This document shows positions 16,317 to 25,565 of a stretch of 64,000 nucleotides of DNA, piece after piece. The stretch covers positions 148,130 to 212,129 of the forward strand of contig NVTE01000001.1 in NCBI GenBank assembly GCA_002401455.1, in the 5' to 3' direction. Source of the stretch: Alphaproteobacteria bacterium. Its GTDB lineage: Bacteria; Pseudomonadota; Alphaproteobacteria; Sphingomonadales; Emcibacteraceae. Made by a program: the position numbers and the translations under genes. Position 1 is the first letter of the stretch. Each line of letters begins with the position of its first letter. The notes beneath the pieces are model-generated. The model did no database searches. It saw only the letters and a list, made by a program, of their open reading frames with translations, and was not told the DNA's origin.

Positions 16317-18096
16317 ATGGTTCCACCCCGCCATAACCCTGATCCTTGGGGGCCTGCTGCTGCCCCTGTTCCGGGGCCAGTCCCTAAAAGCGATGTCGCT
16401 GATCCTGCCGGCGCTGGTGATTTATCAGGTGTCCCAGCTGACCCCCGGCACTTACGGCCAACTTGATTTTGCCGGTATTAGCCTGGTGATGTTCAAGGTC
16501 GACAAGCTGGCGCTGGTTTTTGGCTGGGTCTTTGCGATCATGAGTTTTATTGGTAATCTCTATAGCCTGCATCTGGAAAAACCCGGCCAGCGGGTGGCCG
16601 CGTTCCTCTATATGGGCAGCGCCTTCGGGGTGGTTTTTGCCGGCGACTGGTTCACCCTTTTGGTCAGTTGGGAGGTGATGGCCTTTGCCTCCGCCTATCT
16701 GATTTTCGCCGCCCAGGGTGATCCGGCGATCCGGGCCGGCTTTCGCTACCTGATGATCCATGTGGCGGGCGGCGTGCTGCTGCTCGGCGGTATCGTGCTC
16801 CACGGCATAGACAGCGGCTCCTATCTGTTTGGGCCATTGCAAACGGGTCCGGATATGAGCCCGCAAGGTAATCTGGCCTATACGCTAATTATGGTCTCCT
16901 TCATGCTCAATGCCGCCGTGCCGCCGCTGAACGCCTGGCTGACCGACGCCTATCCCGAAGCCACCGTCACCGGGGCGGTGTTCCTCAGCGCCTTTACCAC
17001 CAAAACCGCGGTTTATGTTTTGATCCGCACCTATCCCGGGGCCGAGGTCCTGGTCTGGTTCGGGGTGATGATGGCGCTGTACGGCGTGGTCTTTGCTGTG
17101 CTGGAGAATGACTGCCGGCGATTGCTGGGCTATCATATCGTCAGCCAGGTCGGCTATATGGTCGCCGGGGTCGGCATCGGCACCGAATTGGCGCTCAATG
17201 GCACCGCCTCCCATGCCTTTTCCCATATCCTCTATAAGGGCCTGCTGTTCATGGGCGCGGGTGCGGTGATCCATATGACCGGCCGCCGAAAGCTGACCGA
17301 ACTCGGTGGTCTGTACCGAACCATGCCCTGGACGGTGGCGCTCTATATGATCGGGGCCTTTGCCATCTCGGCCTTCCCCTTCTTCAGCGGTTTTGTCAGC
17401 AAAAGCATGGTGATCGCGGCGGCGGCCGGCGATCATTCGGCGACAGCAGCACTACTGTTGACGGTGGCCTCTTCGGGCACCTTCCTCCATACCGGACTCA
17501 AGCTGCCCTATTATATGTTTTTTGGCAAAGACTGTGGCCTGCGGCCCAAGGAGCCACCGCTCAACATGCTGCTGGCCATGGGCATTGCGGCGGTCTTCTG
17601 TGTCGGCATCGGGGTCTTTCCGGGCTATCTTTATGACCTGCTGCCCTACCCGGTTGATTTTGAGCCCTATACCGCGGTCCATATCACCGAGAGCCTGGGC
17701 ATCCTGATGTTCACCCTGTTGGCCTTTGTCCTGTTCCTGAAATATCTCGACCCGGAAAACACCATCAGCCTCGACACCGACTGGCTCTACCGGCGCGGGG
17801 CGCGGCTGTTCATGTGGTTTGCCCACCGGCCGGTTCTGGCCTGGGAACAGATGGTCATTACCCTCGGCGATGGCCTGGGCCTCAGGACCGTGCACCGCCT
17901 GTCAAAAGAAAGTATGCGAGCCGACACCCATATGGTCGACGCGGCGGTCAATGGTGTCGCCCGACTGTCGCTGGCCACTGGCGGTCTGCTCAGACGCTTG
18001 CAAACCGGCATTGTCTCCCATTACGGCTTGGCGATGGTGGTCGGGCTGATGGTCATGGGCGGCTTTTACCTGCTGGTTCAGGGGGGCGTGCTATGA
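16309..18096 (+). CDS. MrpD-like antiporter-type subunit (second) with NuoL-like C-terminal arm
   Basis: About 595 residues from the ATG at 16309 (GAGGA 6 nt upstream; an ATG at 16297 is less likely). It belongs to the same superfamily: Glu122 (VSWEVMAF), Lys232 (FTTKTAVY) and Lys365 (GFVSKSMV) are kept. Aligned on the AWL motif, the TM7 lysine is Asn201 (FMLNAAVPPLNAWL) and the TM8 histidine is Leu226. After residue about 485 there is a roughly 85-residue soluble or amphipathic arm, then LLRRLQTG and a final membrane helix, resembling the lateral helix and anchor of NuoL. Likely role: the distal subunit carrying the lateral arm, with a weakened or altered proton path. Confidence 0.82.
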   Translation: MTEWFHPAITLILGGLLLPLFRGQSLKAMSLILPALVIYQVSQLTPGTYGQLDFAGISLVMFKVDKLALVFGWVFAIMSFIGNLYSLHLEKPGQRVAAFLYMGSAFGVVFAGDWFTLLVSWEVMAFASAYLIFAAQGDPAIRAGFRYLMIHVAGGVLLLGGIVLHGIDSGSYLFGPLQTGPDMSPQGNLAYTLIMVSFMLNAAVPPLNAWLTDAYPEATVTGAVFLSAFTTKTAVYVLIRTYPGAEVLVWFGVMMALYGVVFAVLENDCRRLLGYHIVSQVGYMVAGVGIGTELALNGTASHAFSHILYKGLLFMGAGAVIHMTGRRKLTELGGLYRTMPWTVALYMIGAFAISAFPFFSGFVSKSMVIAAAAGDHSATAALLLTVASSGTFLHTGLKLPYYMFFGKDCGLRPKEPPLNMLLAMGIAAVFCVGIGVFPGYLYDLLPYPVDFEPYTAVHITESLGILMFTLLAFVLFLKYLDPENTISLDTDWLYRRGARLFMWFAHRPVLAWEQMVITLGDGLGLRTVHRLSKESMRADTHMVDAAVNGVARLSLATGGLLRRLQTGIVSHYGLAMVVGLMVMGGFYLLVQGGVL

Positions 18097-19583
18097 TGGA
18101 CCTGCCCCTGTTGAGCATCCTGATCTTCCTGCCATTAATTGGCGTGCCGCTTCTGCTGCTCTCGCGCCGGGACAATATGGTGCGCTGGCTGACCCTGATC
18201 ATACTGGTCGCCGATTTCCTGATCGCCACCGGGCTTTTGATCGCCTTTGACCCGACCACCGCCCAAATGCAGTTCCGCGAAAGCCTGCCCTGGGTACCGG
18301 CGCTGGGCATTGGCTATAAGCTTGGCATTGACGGGATCAGTGTCTGGTTTCTGTTCCTGACCGCCCTGCTGGGCTGGATATGTGTCCTGGCCAGCTGGAC
18401 CTCGATCACGGTCCGGGTCAAGGAATTCATGATCAATCTTCTGGTCATTCAAAGCCTGATGCTCGGGGTGTTCTGTGCCCTTGACCTGTTCCTGTTCTAT
18501 GTCTTCTGGGAGGCGATGCTGGTGCCCATGTATCTGATCATCGGCATCTGGGGCGGCACGAACCGGGTCTATGCCGCGTTCAAGTTTTTCCTCTATACCC
18601 TTCTCGGCAGTCTGTTGTTCCTGATCGGTATTCTGGTGTTGTATTTCCACGGCGGCCGGACCTTTGATATACTGGCGCTGATGGCCGGCAGCTATGATTT
18701 CCCGGTTCAGGCCGGAGTCTTCATCGCCTTCCTGATAGCCTTTGCGGTCAAGGTGCCCATGGTGCCGTTCCATACCTGGCTGCCCGACGCCCATGTCCAG
18801 GCCCCAACAGCGGGCAGTATCATCCTGGCCGGGGTGCTGTTGAAGATGGGCGCTTACGGCTTCCTGCGCTTTTCCCTGCCCATGCTGCCTGACGCCTCCC
18901 ACTATTTTGCCCCGATGATGATCGGCCTGTCGGCAGTGGCCATTGTCTACGGCGGTTTTCTCGCCTTGGCCCAAAAGGATATCAAAAAGCTGATCGCCTA
19001 TTCCAGTGTCAGCCACATGGGGTTCATCACCTTAGGCATCTTCACCTTCACCCTCAATGGCCTGTCGGGGGCGATCATCCAGATGTTCAACCACGGCATC
19101 ACCACCGGCGCGCTGTTCCTGTTTGTCGGCCTGATATACGAGCGCACCCACAGCCGGGATATTCCGTCCTACGGCGGCATGATCAAGGCCGTTCCCCTGT
19201 TCGGCATCCTCTTTGCCACCTTCCTGCTGGCGTCCATGGCGGTACCGGGTACCAACGGTTTTGTCGGTGAGATTCTGGTGATTGCCGGCACCTTCGCGGT
19301 CAGTGGATGGGCGGCGACGGCGGCGGTGGTCGGGGCCCTGATCGGGGCCGCTTACCTGCTGGGGCTTTATCGTCAGATGCTGCTGGGGCCAGTGCGGATT
19401 CCCGGCAATGCCAAGCTCTGGGACCTGAGACTGCGCGAGCTGGTCTGCGCCGCCCCGCTGCTGATCTTTGTCTTCTGGCTCGGGCTTTATCCCAAGCCGT
19501 TCCTGAGCATCCTCGGGCCAACCCTGGACAATCTGATGTCCCAGACCTCTCCTATCATCCAGGCACAGGGGACGCGGCCATGA
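18093..19583 (+). CDS. nuoM: NADH-quinone oxidoreductase subunit M
   Basis: About 496 residues, starting at the ATGATG at 18093 that overlaps the previous stop. An open frame extends back to 17814, but that part has no membrane character. NuoM landmarks are FWEAMLVPMYLIIGIWGG (TM5 Glu), FAVKVPMVPFHTWLPDAHVQAPTAGSIILAGVLLKMG (TM7 Lys, TM8 Lys), IKKLIAYSSVSHMGF, and GFVGEILV (the TM12 glutamate diagnostic of NuoM versus L and N). It is one of the proton-pumping antiporter-like subunits of complex I. Confidence 0.95.
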   Translation: MMDLPLLSILIFLPLIGVPLLLLSRRDNMVRWLTLIILVADFLIATGLLIAFDPTTAQMQFRESLPWVPALGIGYKLGIDGISVWFLFLTALLGWICVLASWTSITVRVKEFMINLLVIQSLMLGVFCALDLFLFYVFWEAMLVPMYLIIGIWGGTNRVYAAFKFFLYTLLGSLLFLIGILVLYFHGGRTFDILALMAGSYDFPVQAGVFIAFLIAFAVKVPMVPFHTWLPDAHVQAPTAGSIILAGVLLKMGAYGFLRFSLPMLPDASHYFAPMMIGLSAVAIVYGGFLALAQKDIKKLIAYSSVSHMGFITLGIFTFTLNGLSGAIIQMFNHGITTGALFLFVGLIYERTHSRDIPSYGGMIKAVPLFGILFATFLLASMAVPGTNGFVGEILVIAGTFAVSGWAATAAVVGALIGAAYLLGLYRQMLLGPVRIPGNAKLWDLRLRELVCAAPLLIFVFWLGLYPKPFLSILGPTLDNLMSQTSPIIQAQGTRP

Positions 19584-19593
19584 GGAGACAGCC

Positions 19594-21069
19594 ATGGATA
19601 TGACCCTGATCACTCAGTCTGTCCTGGCCTCGGGACCGGAGATTATCATCATCATCGGGGCCTGTATCGCCCTGATGCTGTCGCTGGTGCCCCATCCCCG
19701 TCAGGAGGCGGCGCTGATCGGCTTTTCCCTGGTGATGATTATCCTCGCCGCCGCCATGAGCTATAGCCTCAATGACCGGCCCCAGTCGGCCTATTCCGGT
19801 ATGTTCGTGGTTGATGATTTCTCCACCTTCTTCAAGATGCTGCTCTATCTGGGCACGGCGCTGACGGTGCTGATGTCAGGCAAATATCTGGCGAAAGAAG
19901 GTGTGGTCAAGGGCGAATATTATGTCCTGTTGCTGTTTTCCCTGGTCGGGGCGATGATCATGGTCTCCGGCACCGATCTTTTAATGATCTATATCGGTCT
20001 AGAATTGCAGGCCCTGTCGATCTATGTGCTGACCGGCTTCCTGAAAAAGGGCGTGCGCTCCAATGAGGCGGCGCTGAAATATGTCATCCTCGGGGCCTTC
20101 TCCTCCGGCATTTTCCTCTATGGCATGTCGCTGTTCTATGGCCTGACCGGCACCACCCAGCTGGACCAGATGGCCATAATACTCACCGCCCAGGACCTGG
20201 CCCAGGACCAAAATGACCCGATGCTGATCCTCGCGACCCTATTCCTGCTGGTGGGATTGCTGTTCAAGGTTGGGGCCGTGCCGTTTCACATGTGGGTGCC
20301 GGATATTTACGAGGGCGCCCCAACGCCGATCACCGGCTTCATGTCGGTGGCGGCCAAGGCGGCGGCCTTCGCGGTGATCATCCGCATCTTCATGGACAGC
20401 CTCGTCGTCCTGCAGCCTGTATGGCTAATCAGTGTCGCGGCCATCGCCGTCCTGACCTTAAGCATCGGCAGCTTCGTAGCGCTGGTGCAGAATAATATCA
20501 AACGCATGCTGGCCTATTCCAGCATCGCCCATGCCGGGTTCCTGCTGCTGGGTCTGGTCGCGGGCGGCGATGAAGGCCGAAGCAGCATCATGCTCTACCT
20601 GCTGGTTTATACCTTCATGAATATGGGCATTTTTGCCGTGGTCGTCCTGCTCAACCGGGGGTCCGATGTCGGCGAGCCGCTGACGGATTTTTCCGGACTG
20701 GCCAAGAGCCACGCTGGCCTCGCTTTTCTCGCCCTGTTTTTTCTATTTTCCCTGGCTGGCATTCCGCCGACCGGGGGATTTTTTGCCAAATTTTATGTGC
20801 TGGTGGCCTTGGTCAGCAGTGGCCATGTGGCCCTGGCTGTGATCGCGGTCGTGCTCAGCGCGGTGGCGGCCTGGTTCTATATCCGGATCATCATGCTGAT
20901 GTATGTTGCGGCCCCGGAAGGCCCCCGGACTATTCAGATTACCTTCTCTATGAAAGTGGTTTTGCTGGTGACCTTTATGGGCACCCTGCTGACCGGAATT
21001 TTACCGGCCTGGTTTTTGGATTTGGCCGGGGGTCTTAACGGGGCCGCGCCCCTGCCGGGCCTTGGTTGA
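19594..21069 (+). CDS. nuoN: NADH-quinone oxidoreductase subunit N
   Basis: A 491-residue, 14-helix protein. Landmarks are MIYIGLELQALSIYVLTGF (TM5 Glu), LLFKVGAVPFHMWVPDIYEGAPTPITGFMSVAAKAAAF (TM7 and TM8 lysines), IKRMLAYSSIAHAGF and GIPPTGGFFAKFYV (TM12 Lys). It is the antiporter-like subunit closest to NuoJ/K in the assembled complex. It follows nuoM by 10 nt and is the last gene before the 111-nt gap that separates the two halves of the operon. Confidence 0.95.
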   Translation: MDMTLITQSVLASGPEIIIIIGACIALMLSLVPHPRQEAALIGFSLVMIILAAAMSYSLNDRPQSAYSGMFVVDDFSTFFKMLLYLGTALTVLMSGKYLAKEGVVKGEYYVLLLFSLVGAMIMVSGTDLLMIYIGLELQALSIYVLTGFLKKGVRSNEAALKYVILGAFSSGIFLYGMSLFYGLTGTTQLDQMAIILTAQDLAQDQNDPMLILATLFLLVGLLFKVGAVPFHMWVPDIYEGAPTPITGFMSVAAKAAAFAVIIRIFMDSLVVLQPVWLISVAAIAVLTLSIGSFVALVQNNIKRMLAYSSIAHAGFLLLGLVAGGDEGRSSIMLYLLVYTFMNMGIFAVVVLLNRGSDVGEPLTDFSGLAKSHAGLAFLALFFLFSLAGIPPTGGFFAKFYVLVALVSSGHVALAVIAVVLSAVAAWFYIRIIMLMYVAAPEGPRTIQITFSMKVVLLVTFMGTLLTGILPAWFLDLAGGLNGAAPLPGLG

Positions 21070-21180
21070 AAGGGCAAAATAGTGTATTATATTTAAATAA
21101 GTAGCGTCTGGTACGCGTGCGGTGAACAAAGCGCATTCGGTACGGGGGGGGAACAGACCCCAGAGAAGTGGATTGCTGCG

Positions 21181-21543
21181 ATGCCTATTGATTTTTTACC
21201 AGTGTTTCTGATGGTTGCCGTCATTGTGGCGCTGTCCGGCTTCATCCTGACCCTGTCCTGGCTGGTCCGGCCCGACAACCCCTACCCGGAGAAGAATCGG
21301 CCCTATGAATGTGGCGTCGATCATGTGGGTGAAGCCTCGGCTGGCCTGTTCAAGGTCCAGTATTTTGTTATTGCCATTTTATTTGTCGTCTTTGACGTGG
21401 AGACCATGTTCCTCTTCCCCTGGGCTGTGGTGCTCTCTGATATGGGCCTGTTTGGCTATATTGAGATGTTTGTCTTCATCATGCTGCTGCTGGTCGGCTT
21501 TATTTATGCCTGGGTGAAAGGAGCTTTGGAATGGGAATCCTAA
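21181..21543 (+). CDS. nuoA: NADH-quinone oxidoreductase subunit A
   Basis: A 120-residue, three-helix protein with the NuoA signature [18 protein letters not shown], the [24 protein letters not shown] acidic second helix, and [14 protein letters not shown] at the end. The cysteine and acidic loop between helices 1 and 2 line the quinone cavity. It follows nuoN after 111 nt, the largest gap within the operon, and overlaps nuoB by 13 nt. GAGAAG lies about 12 nt upstream of the ATG, a longer spacing than usual. Confidence 0.95.
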   Translation: MPIDFLPVFLMVAVIVALSGFILTLSWLVRPDNPYPEKNRPYECGVDHVGEASAGLFKVQYFVIAILFVVFDVETMFLFPWAVVLSDMGLFGYIEMFVFIMLLLVGFIYAWVKGALEWES

Positions 21544-22046
21544 CCAATCGTTTTCAGGACAATATCTTTTTTGCCTCGGTCGACAATGTCATCAACTGGA
21601 GTCGCAAATCGTCCCTGTGGCCGGAAACCTTCGGCATTGCCTGTTGCGCTATCGAGATGATCTCAGCCGGCTGTGCCCGCTATGACCTGGACCGCTTTGG
21701 TGTGGTCTTCCGGCCCTCGCCCCGCCAGTCCGATGTCATGATCATCGCCGGCACCGTGACCAAGAAAATGGCCCCAATCGTGCGCCGGCTGTATGACCAG
21801 ATGCCAGAGCCGCGCTATGTGATCGCCATGGGCACCTGCGCCATTTCAGGCGGGGTCTATAATACCTATGCCGTGGTTCAGGGTTCAGACCTGATCGTGC
21901 CTGTGGATATCCATGTGGCCGGTTGCCCACCCCGGCCCGAGGCCCTGCTGCATGGTTTTGTCCTGCTCCAGGAAAAGATCATGAAGGAAAGAGTGCTCAG
22001 GGCGGAACCGAATACCAAAATCGAGGAGACCGTGGATCATGGATGA
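21531..22046 (+). CDS. nuoB: NADH-quinone oxidoreductase subunit B
   Basis: A 171-residue iron-sulfur protein that ligates cluster N2 next to quinone. The tandem cysteines (GIACCAIEM), [33 protein letters not shown] and [12 protein letters not shown] are all present. It overlaps nuoA by 13 nt and nuoC by 8 nt. It normally docks on NuoD and NuoH/A/J. No oddities were seen. Confidence 0.96.
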   Translation: MGILTNRFQDNIFFASVDNVINWSRKSSLWPETFGIACCAIEMISAGCARYDLDRFGVVFRPSPRQSDVMIIAGTVTKKMAPIVRRLYDQMPEPRYVIAMGTCAISGGVYNTYAVVQGSDLIVPVDIHVAGCPPRPEALLHGFVLLQEKIMKERVLRAEPNTKIEETVDHG

Positions 22047-22548
22047 TGTCTTGCCCCTCAGCCGGATCATAGATCATTTTGAGGACCGGGTCACGGTCGA
22101 TGAGACGGTCAGCGATATGCCCTGTGTTGTGGTCGGCCCCGATGACCTGGTCGCCCTGTGCACATTCCTGCGCGATGATGACCTGCTGCAATTCAATTTC
22201 ATGGCCGATATCTGCGGCGTGGATTTTTATCCGGACAGCCCGCGGTTTCAGCTGGTTTATCACCTCTATTCAATCCCCTTTGGCTGGCGGATACGGATAA
22301 AATGCCTGCTGGCGGACCCGCCGCTGGCCCCGACAATCACCGATATCTGGACCACGGCCAACTGGCATGAACGCGAAGCCTATGACATGTATGGCATTGT
22401 CTTTGAGGGCCACCCGGACCTGCGCCGCATCTACATGTGGGAGGAGTTCGAGGGCTGGCCCATGCGCAAGGATTTCCCGCTCCGGGGCTATAAGGATGCC
22501 TATAATCCTTTTGGCGATGAGAAGAAAGATCAGGGGGATGCGTCATGA
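22039..22548 (+). CDS. nuoC: NADH-quinone oxidoreductase subunit C
   Basis: A 169-residue soluble peripheral-arm subunit (30-kDa family). The conserved block [20 protein letters not shown] is followed by [13 protein letters not shown] near the end. It is separate from NuoD rather than fused as in E. coli. It overlaps nuoB by 8 nt and nuoD by 4 nt. Confidence 0.95.
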   Translation: MDDVLPLSRIIDHFEDRVTVDETVSDMPCVVVGPDDLVALCTFLRDDDLLQFNFMADICGVDFYPDSPRFQLVYHLYSIPFGWRIRIKCLLADPPLAPTITDIWTTANWHEREAYDMYGIVFEGHPDLRRIYMWEEFEGWPMRKDFPLRGYKDAYNPFGDEKKDQGDAS

Positions 22549-23762
22549 CTGAAGTCACCGTCGTTCATGAAGAAACCATGGCCAGCGGCCTGACCCGGGA
22601 TGTTTTGCTCAACTTAGGACCCCAGCATCCCAGCACTCACGGCGTATTGCGGCTGCTGCTGCAGCTGGACGGGGAGATTGTCGAACGGGTCGAACCCCAT
22701 ATCGGCCTGTTGCACCGGGGCACGGAAAAGCTGGCGGAGAATTTCACCTATACCCAGATATTCCCCCTGACCGACCGGCTGGATTATCTCTGTCCGCCGT
22801 CCAATAACCTGGGCTATGCGCTGGCGGTCGAGGCGCTGCTGGGCATTGAAGCCCCGAAGCGGGCCCAGTATATCCGGGTGATGATGGCCGAGCTGTCGCG
22901 CATCTCCGGCCATCTGCTGATCACCGGGGCCCTGCCCATGGATGTGGGCGCGATGACCACCCTGCTCTATACCATGCGCGAACGGGAAATGGTCATGGAC
23001 CTTATGGAAATGATCAGCGGGGTCCGGATGCACACCTCCTTTTGCCGGGTCGGTGGCGTGCGCGAAGACCTGCCGCCCGGCTGCCTGGAGCGGGTGCTGG
23101 AATTCTGTGATATTTTCAGCCATCGCATCGCCGATTACGAACAGCTTCTGGAGCATAACCGGATCTTTCTGGCCCGGGTCGAGAATATCGCCACCATCAC
23201 CGGCGACGACGCCATTGCGCTGGGCCTCAGCGGTCCCAACCTGCGGGCCTCTGGTGTTGACTGGGACATTCGCCGGGATGCGCCCTATGAGATTTATGAC
23301 CAGCTGGAGTTCGATGTCATTGTCCGCCAGGACGGCGACTGTTACGACCGCTGGAAATGCCGGGTTGATGAAATGCGCCAAAGTGTGCGCATGATCCGCC
23401 AATGTGCCCGCCAGATGCCGGCCGGACGTTTTCTAGTCGATGACCCGAAGATCGCCTTCCCCGTGGACAAGGGCCTGCTGGCCCATTCCATGGAAAGCCA
23501 TATTCACCATTTTGAGCTGGCGGCTTACGGCTTCAAAGTACCGGCGGGGGAGGTCTATGTGGCCATTGAGGCCCCCAAGGGCGAGCTGGGCTATTACATC
23601 ATATCGGACGGCAGTGAAAAGCCGTTCCGCTTCAAGGTCCGCGCCCCGTCGTTTGTCAACCTGCAGGCGCTGACCGAACGCACCACCAACATGAAATACC
23701 TTGCCGACGTCATTGCCATGCTCGGCAGTCTCGACCCGGTGATGGCGGAGGTCGATAAATGA
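22545..23762 (+). CDS. nuoD: NADH-quinone oxidoreductase subunit D
   Basis: A 405-residue 49-kDa-family subunit that forms the quinone pocket with NuoB. It shows LNLGPQHPSTHGVLRL (the quinone-contacting His loop), HIGLLHRGTEKLAE, RLDYLCPPSNN, GGVREDLPPG and the C-terminal LADVIAMLGSLDPVMAEVD. The tyrosine expected to hydrogen-bond quinone lies in the RLDYL region. Start and stop overlap nuoC and nuoE by 4 nt each. Confidence 0.96.
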   Translation: MTEVTVVHEETMASGLTRDVLLNLGPQHPSTHGVLRLLLQLDGEIVERVEPHIGLLHRGTEKLAENFTYTQIFPLTDRLDYLCPPSNNLGYALAVEALLGIEAPKRAQYIRVMMAELSRISGHLLITGALPMDVGAMTTLLYTMREREMVMDLMEMISGVRMHTSFCRVGGVREDLPPGCLERVLEFCDIFSHRIADYEQLLEHNRIFLARVENIATITGDDAIALGLSGPNLRASGVDWDIRRDAPYEIYDQLEFDVIVRQDGDCYDRWKCRVDEMRQSVRMIRQCARQMPAGRFLVDDPKIAFPVDKGLLAHSMESHIHHFELAAYGFKVPAGEVYVAIEAPKGELGYYIISDGSEKPFRFKVRAPSFVNLQALTERTTNMKYLADVIAMLGSLDPVMAEVDK

Positions 23763-24301
23763 CAGCTGAGCGCACCATAAGCACCATCAGGGATGACCTG
23801 ACCATCGCCATCAGCGAGGTCCGGACCCGTTATCCCAACGCCCGCAGCGCCATCATGCCGGCCCTGTATCTGGCTCAGGATAAATACGGCACCCTGGACG
23901 GCACGGTTTATCAGGCGATCGCGGAAATCCTCGATGTTCCGGAAATCTATGTCTTTGAGGTCGCCAGTTTCTATACCCTGTATCACCGGGAGGCGGTCGG
24001 CCGGTTTCACCTCCAGATGTGCACCAATGTCTCCTGCATGCTGCTGGGGGCCTATGACCTGCTCGGCCATCTGGAAGGGCGGCTCGGCATCAAGGCCGGG
24101 GCCACCACCGACGATGGCCGCTTTTCCATCCGGGCGGTGGAATGCATCGGTGCCTGTGACCGGGCCCCGGTGATGATGGTCAATGAGGACTACCACAACG
24201 ACCTGACCCGGGCGCGGGTTGATGCCCTGCTCGATGGACTTGAGGAAATTGATACCATTCTTGACGACCTGGAAGAAACAATCAGCGAGGGCATGTCATG
24301 A
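23759..24301 (+). CDS. nuoE: NADH-quinone oxidoreductase subunit E
   Basis: A 180-residue thioredoxin-fold [2Fe-2S] subunit (cluster N1a). The four ligands are seen in CTNVSC and CIGACDRAPV. The helical N-terminus contains the usual RSAIMPALYLAQDKYG and FYTLYHREAVG. It overlaps nuoD and nuoF by 4 nt. Together with NuoF and NuoG it forms the NADH-oxidising module. Confidence 0.95.
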   Translation: MTAERTISTIRDDLTIAISEVRTRYPNARSAIMPALYLAQDKYGTLDGTVYQAIAEILDVPEIYVFEVASFYTLYHREAVGRFHLQMCTNVSCMLLGAYDLLGHLEGRLGIKAGATTDDGRFSIRAVECIGACDRAPVMMVNEDYHNDLTRARVDALLDGLEEIDTILDDLEETISEGMS

Positions 24302-25557
24302 CCGAACAGGTTCTGCTGAAAAATGTCAATAACCCGGATGCCCTGACCCTGACCGGCTATGAAAAGGCCGGCGGTTATCAGGGCCTGAAGATCATGTTCA
24401 GGGATTTCTCCCCGGATGAGGTTATTGCTTACGTCAAGGATTCCAATCTGAGGGGCCGGGGCGGGGCCGGGTTCCCCACCGGCCTGAAATGGAGCTTTGT
24501 GCCCAAGGACAGCGGTAAGCTGCATTATCTGTGCTGCAATGCGGACGAAGGTGAGCCCGGGACTTTCAAGGACCGGGTGCTGATGGAGAAAGACCCGCAC
24601 CAGATGATCGAGGGCATGATCATCGCCGCCTATGCCATCGGGGCCAAGACCAGCTATGTCTATATCCGCGGCGAATATGGCCTGTCGATCAGCCGGGTCG
24701 AGCAGGCGATTGCGGAGGCCTATGCCCAGGGTTATCTCGGCCGCAATATTATGGGCACGGACTTCAGCCATGACATGTATGTGCACAAAGGGGCCGGGGC
24801 TTATATCTGCGGCGAGGAAACCGCCCTGCTGGAATCGATAGAAGGCAAGCGCGGTCAGCCGAAACTGAAACCGCCGTTCCCGGCGGTCGCCGGCCTGTAT
24901 GAATGCCCGACAGTGGTCAATAATGTCGAGACCTTTGCCTGCCTGCCACATATTTTCAGCCGCGGTGTCGACTGGTTCACCGCCATCGGCCCCATGGATG
25001 CGCCGGGGCCCAAATTATTCGGCCTCAGCGGTCAGCTGAAGCGGCCCGGGGTCTACGAACTGCCCATGGATATCACCCTCGGGGAGCTGGTGGAGGATTA
25101 CGGCGGCGGACCGTTGACCGGCAAGTTCAAGGCGGTGATCCCGGGCGGGGTGTCGGCACCGATGATCCCCCGGAGCGGCTTTGATGTTAAAATGGACTTC
25201 TCCTCGCTGGCGGCGGTCGACAGCATGCTCGGTTCCGCCGGGGTCATTGCCCTCGATGACAGCGCCTCGATCCCCGTGGTCGCCCGGCGGATCACCGAAT
25301 TCTTCAGCCATGAAAGTTGCGGCAAATGCGCCCCCTGCCGCGAGGGCCTGACCTGGGCGGCCAAGATTTTACGTCGGATAGAGGCCGGGGACGGCCTGCC
25401 CGGGGACCCGGACCAATTGGAGGTGCTGTGCGGCGGCATCTTTGGCACCACCTTCTGTGCGCTGGGTGATGGCGCGGCCTGGGCCCTGCGGGCGACGCTG
25501 AAACATTTCCGTCCTGAATATGACGCCTTAATCTCTAAAAATAATAACAGAGGGTAA
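24298..25557 (+). CDS. nuoF: NADH-quinone oxidoreductase subunit F
   Basis: A 419-residue flavoprotein that oxidises NADH. The NADH/FMN motifs are LRGRGGAGFPTGLKW and CNADEGEPGTFKDR, GAGAYICGEETALLESIEG follows, and the N3 cluster ligands are in ESCGKCAPCREG with a later CALGDGAAW. Length is normal. The overlap with nuoE and the 8-nt gap to nuoG fit one transcript. Confidence 0.96.
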   Translation: MTEQVLLKNVNNPDALTLTGYEKAGGYQGLKIMFRDFSPDEVIAYVKDSNLRGRGGAGFPTGLKWSFVPKDSGKLHYLCCNADEGEPGTFKDRVLMEKDPHQMIEGMIIAAYAIGAKTSYVYIRGEYGLSISRVEQAIAEAYAQGYLGRNIMGTDFSHDMYVHKGAGAYICGEETALLESIEGKRGQPKLKPPFPAVAGLYECPTVVNNVETFACLPHIFSRGVDWFTAIGPMDAPGPKLFGLSGQLKRPGVYELPMDITLGELVEDYGGGPLTGKFKAVIPGGVSAPMIPRSGFDVKMDFSSLAAVDSMLGSAGVIALDDSASIPVVARRITEFFSHESCGKCAPCREGLTWAAKILRRIEAGDGLPGDPDQLEVLCGGIFGTTFCALGDGAAWALRATLKHFRPEYDALISKNNNRG

Positions 25558-25565
25558 CTGGAAGT

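Noticed and set aside
17814-18092. N-terminal extension in frame with nuoM
   Set aside because: Arg/Gly/Pro-rich, not membrane-like, and lies inside the previous gene; the ATGA overlap at 18093 is the natural start.
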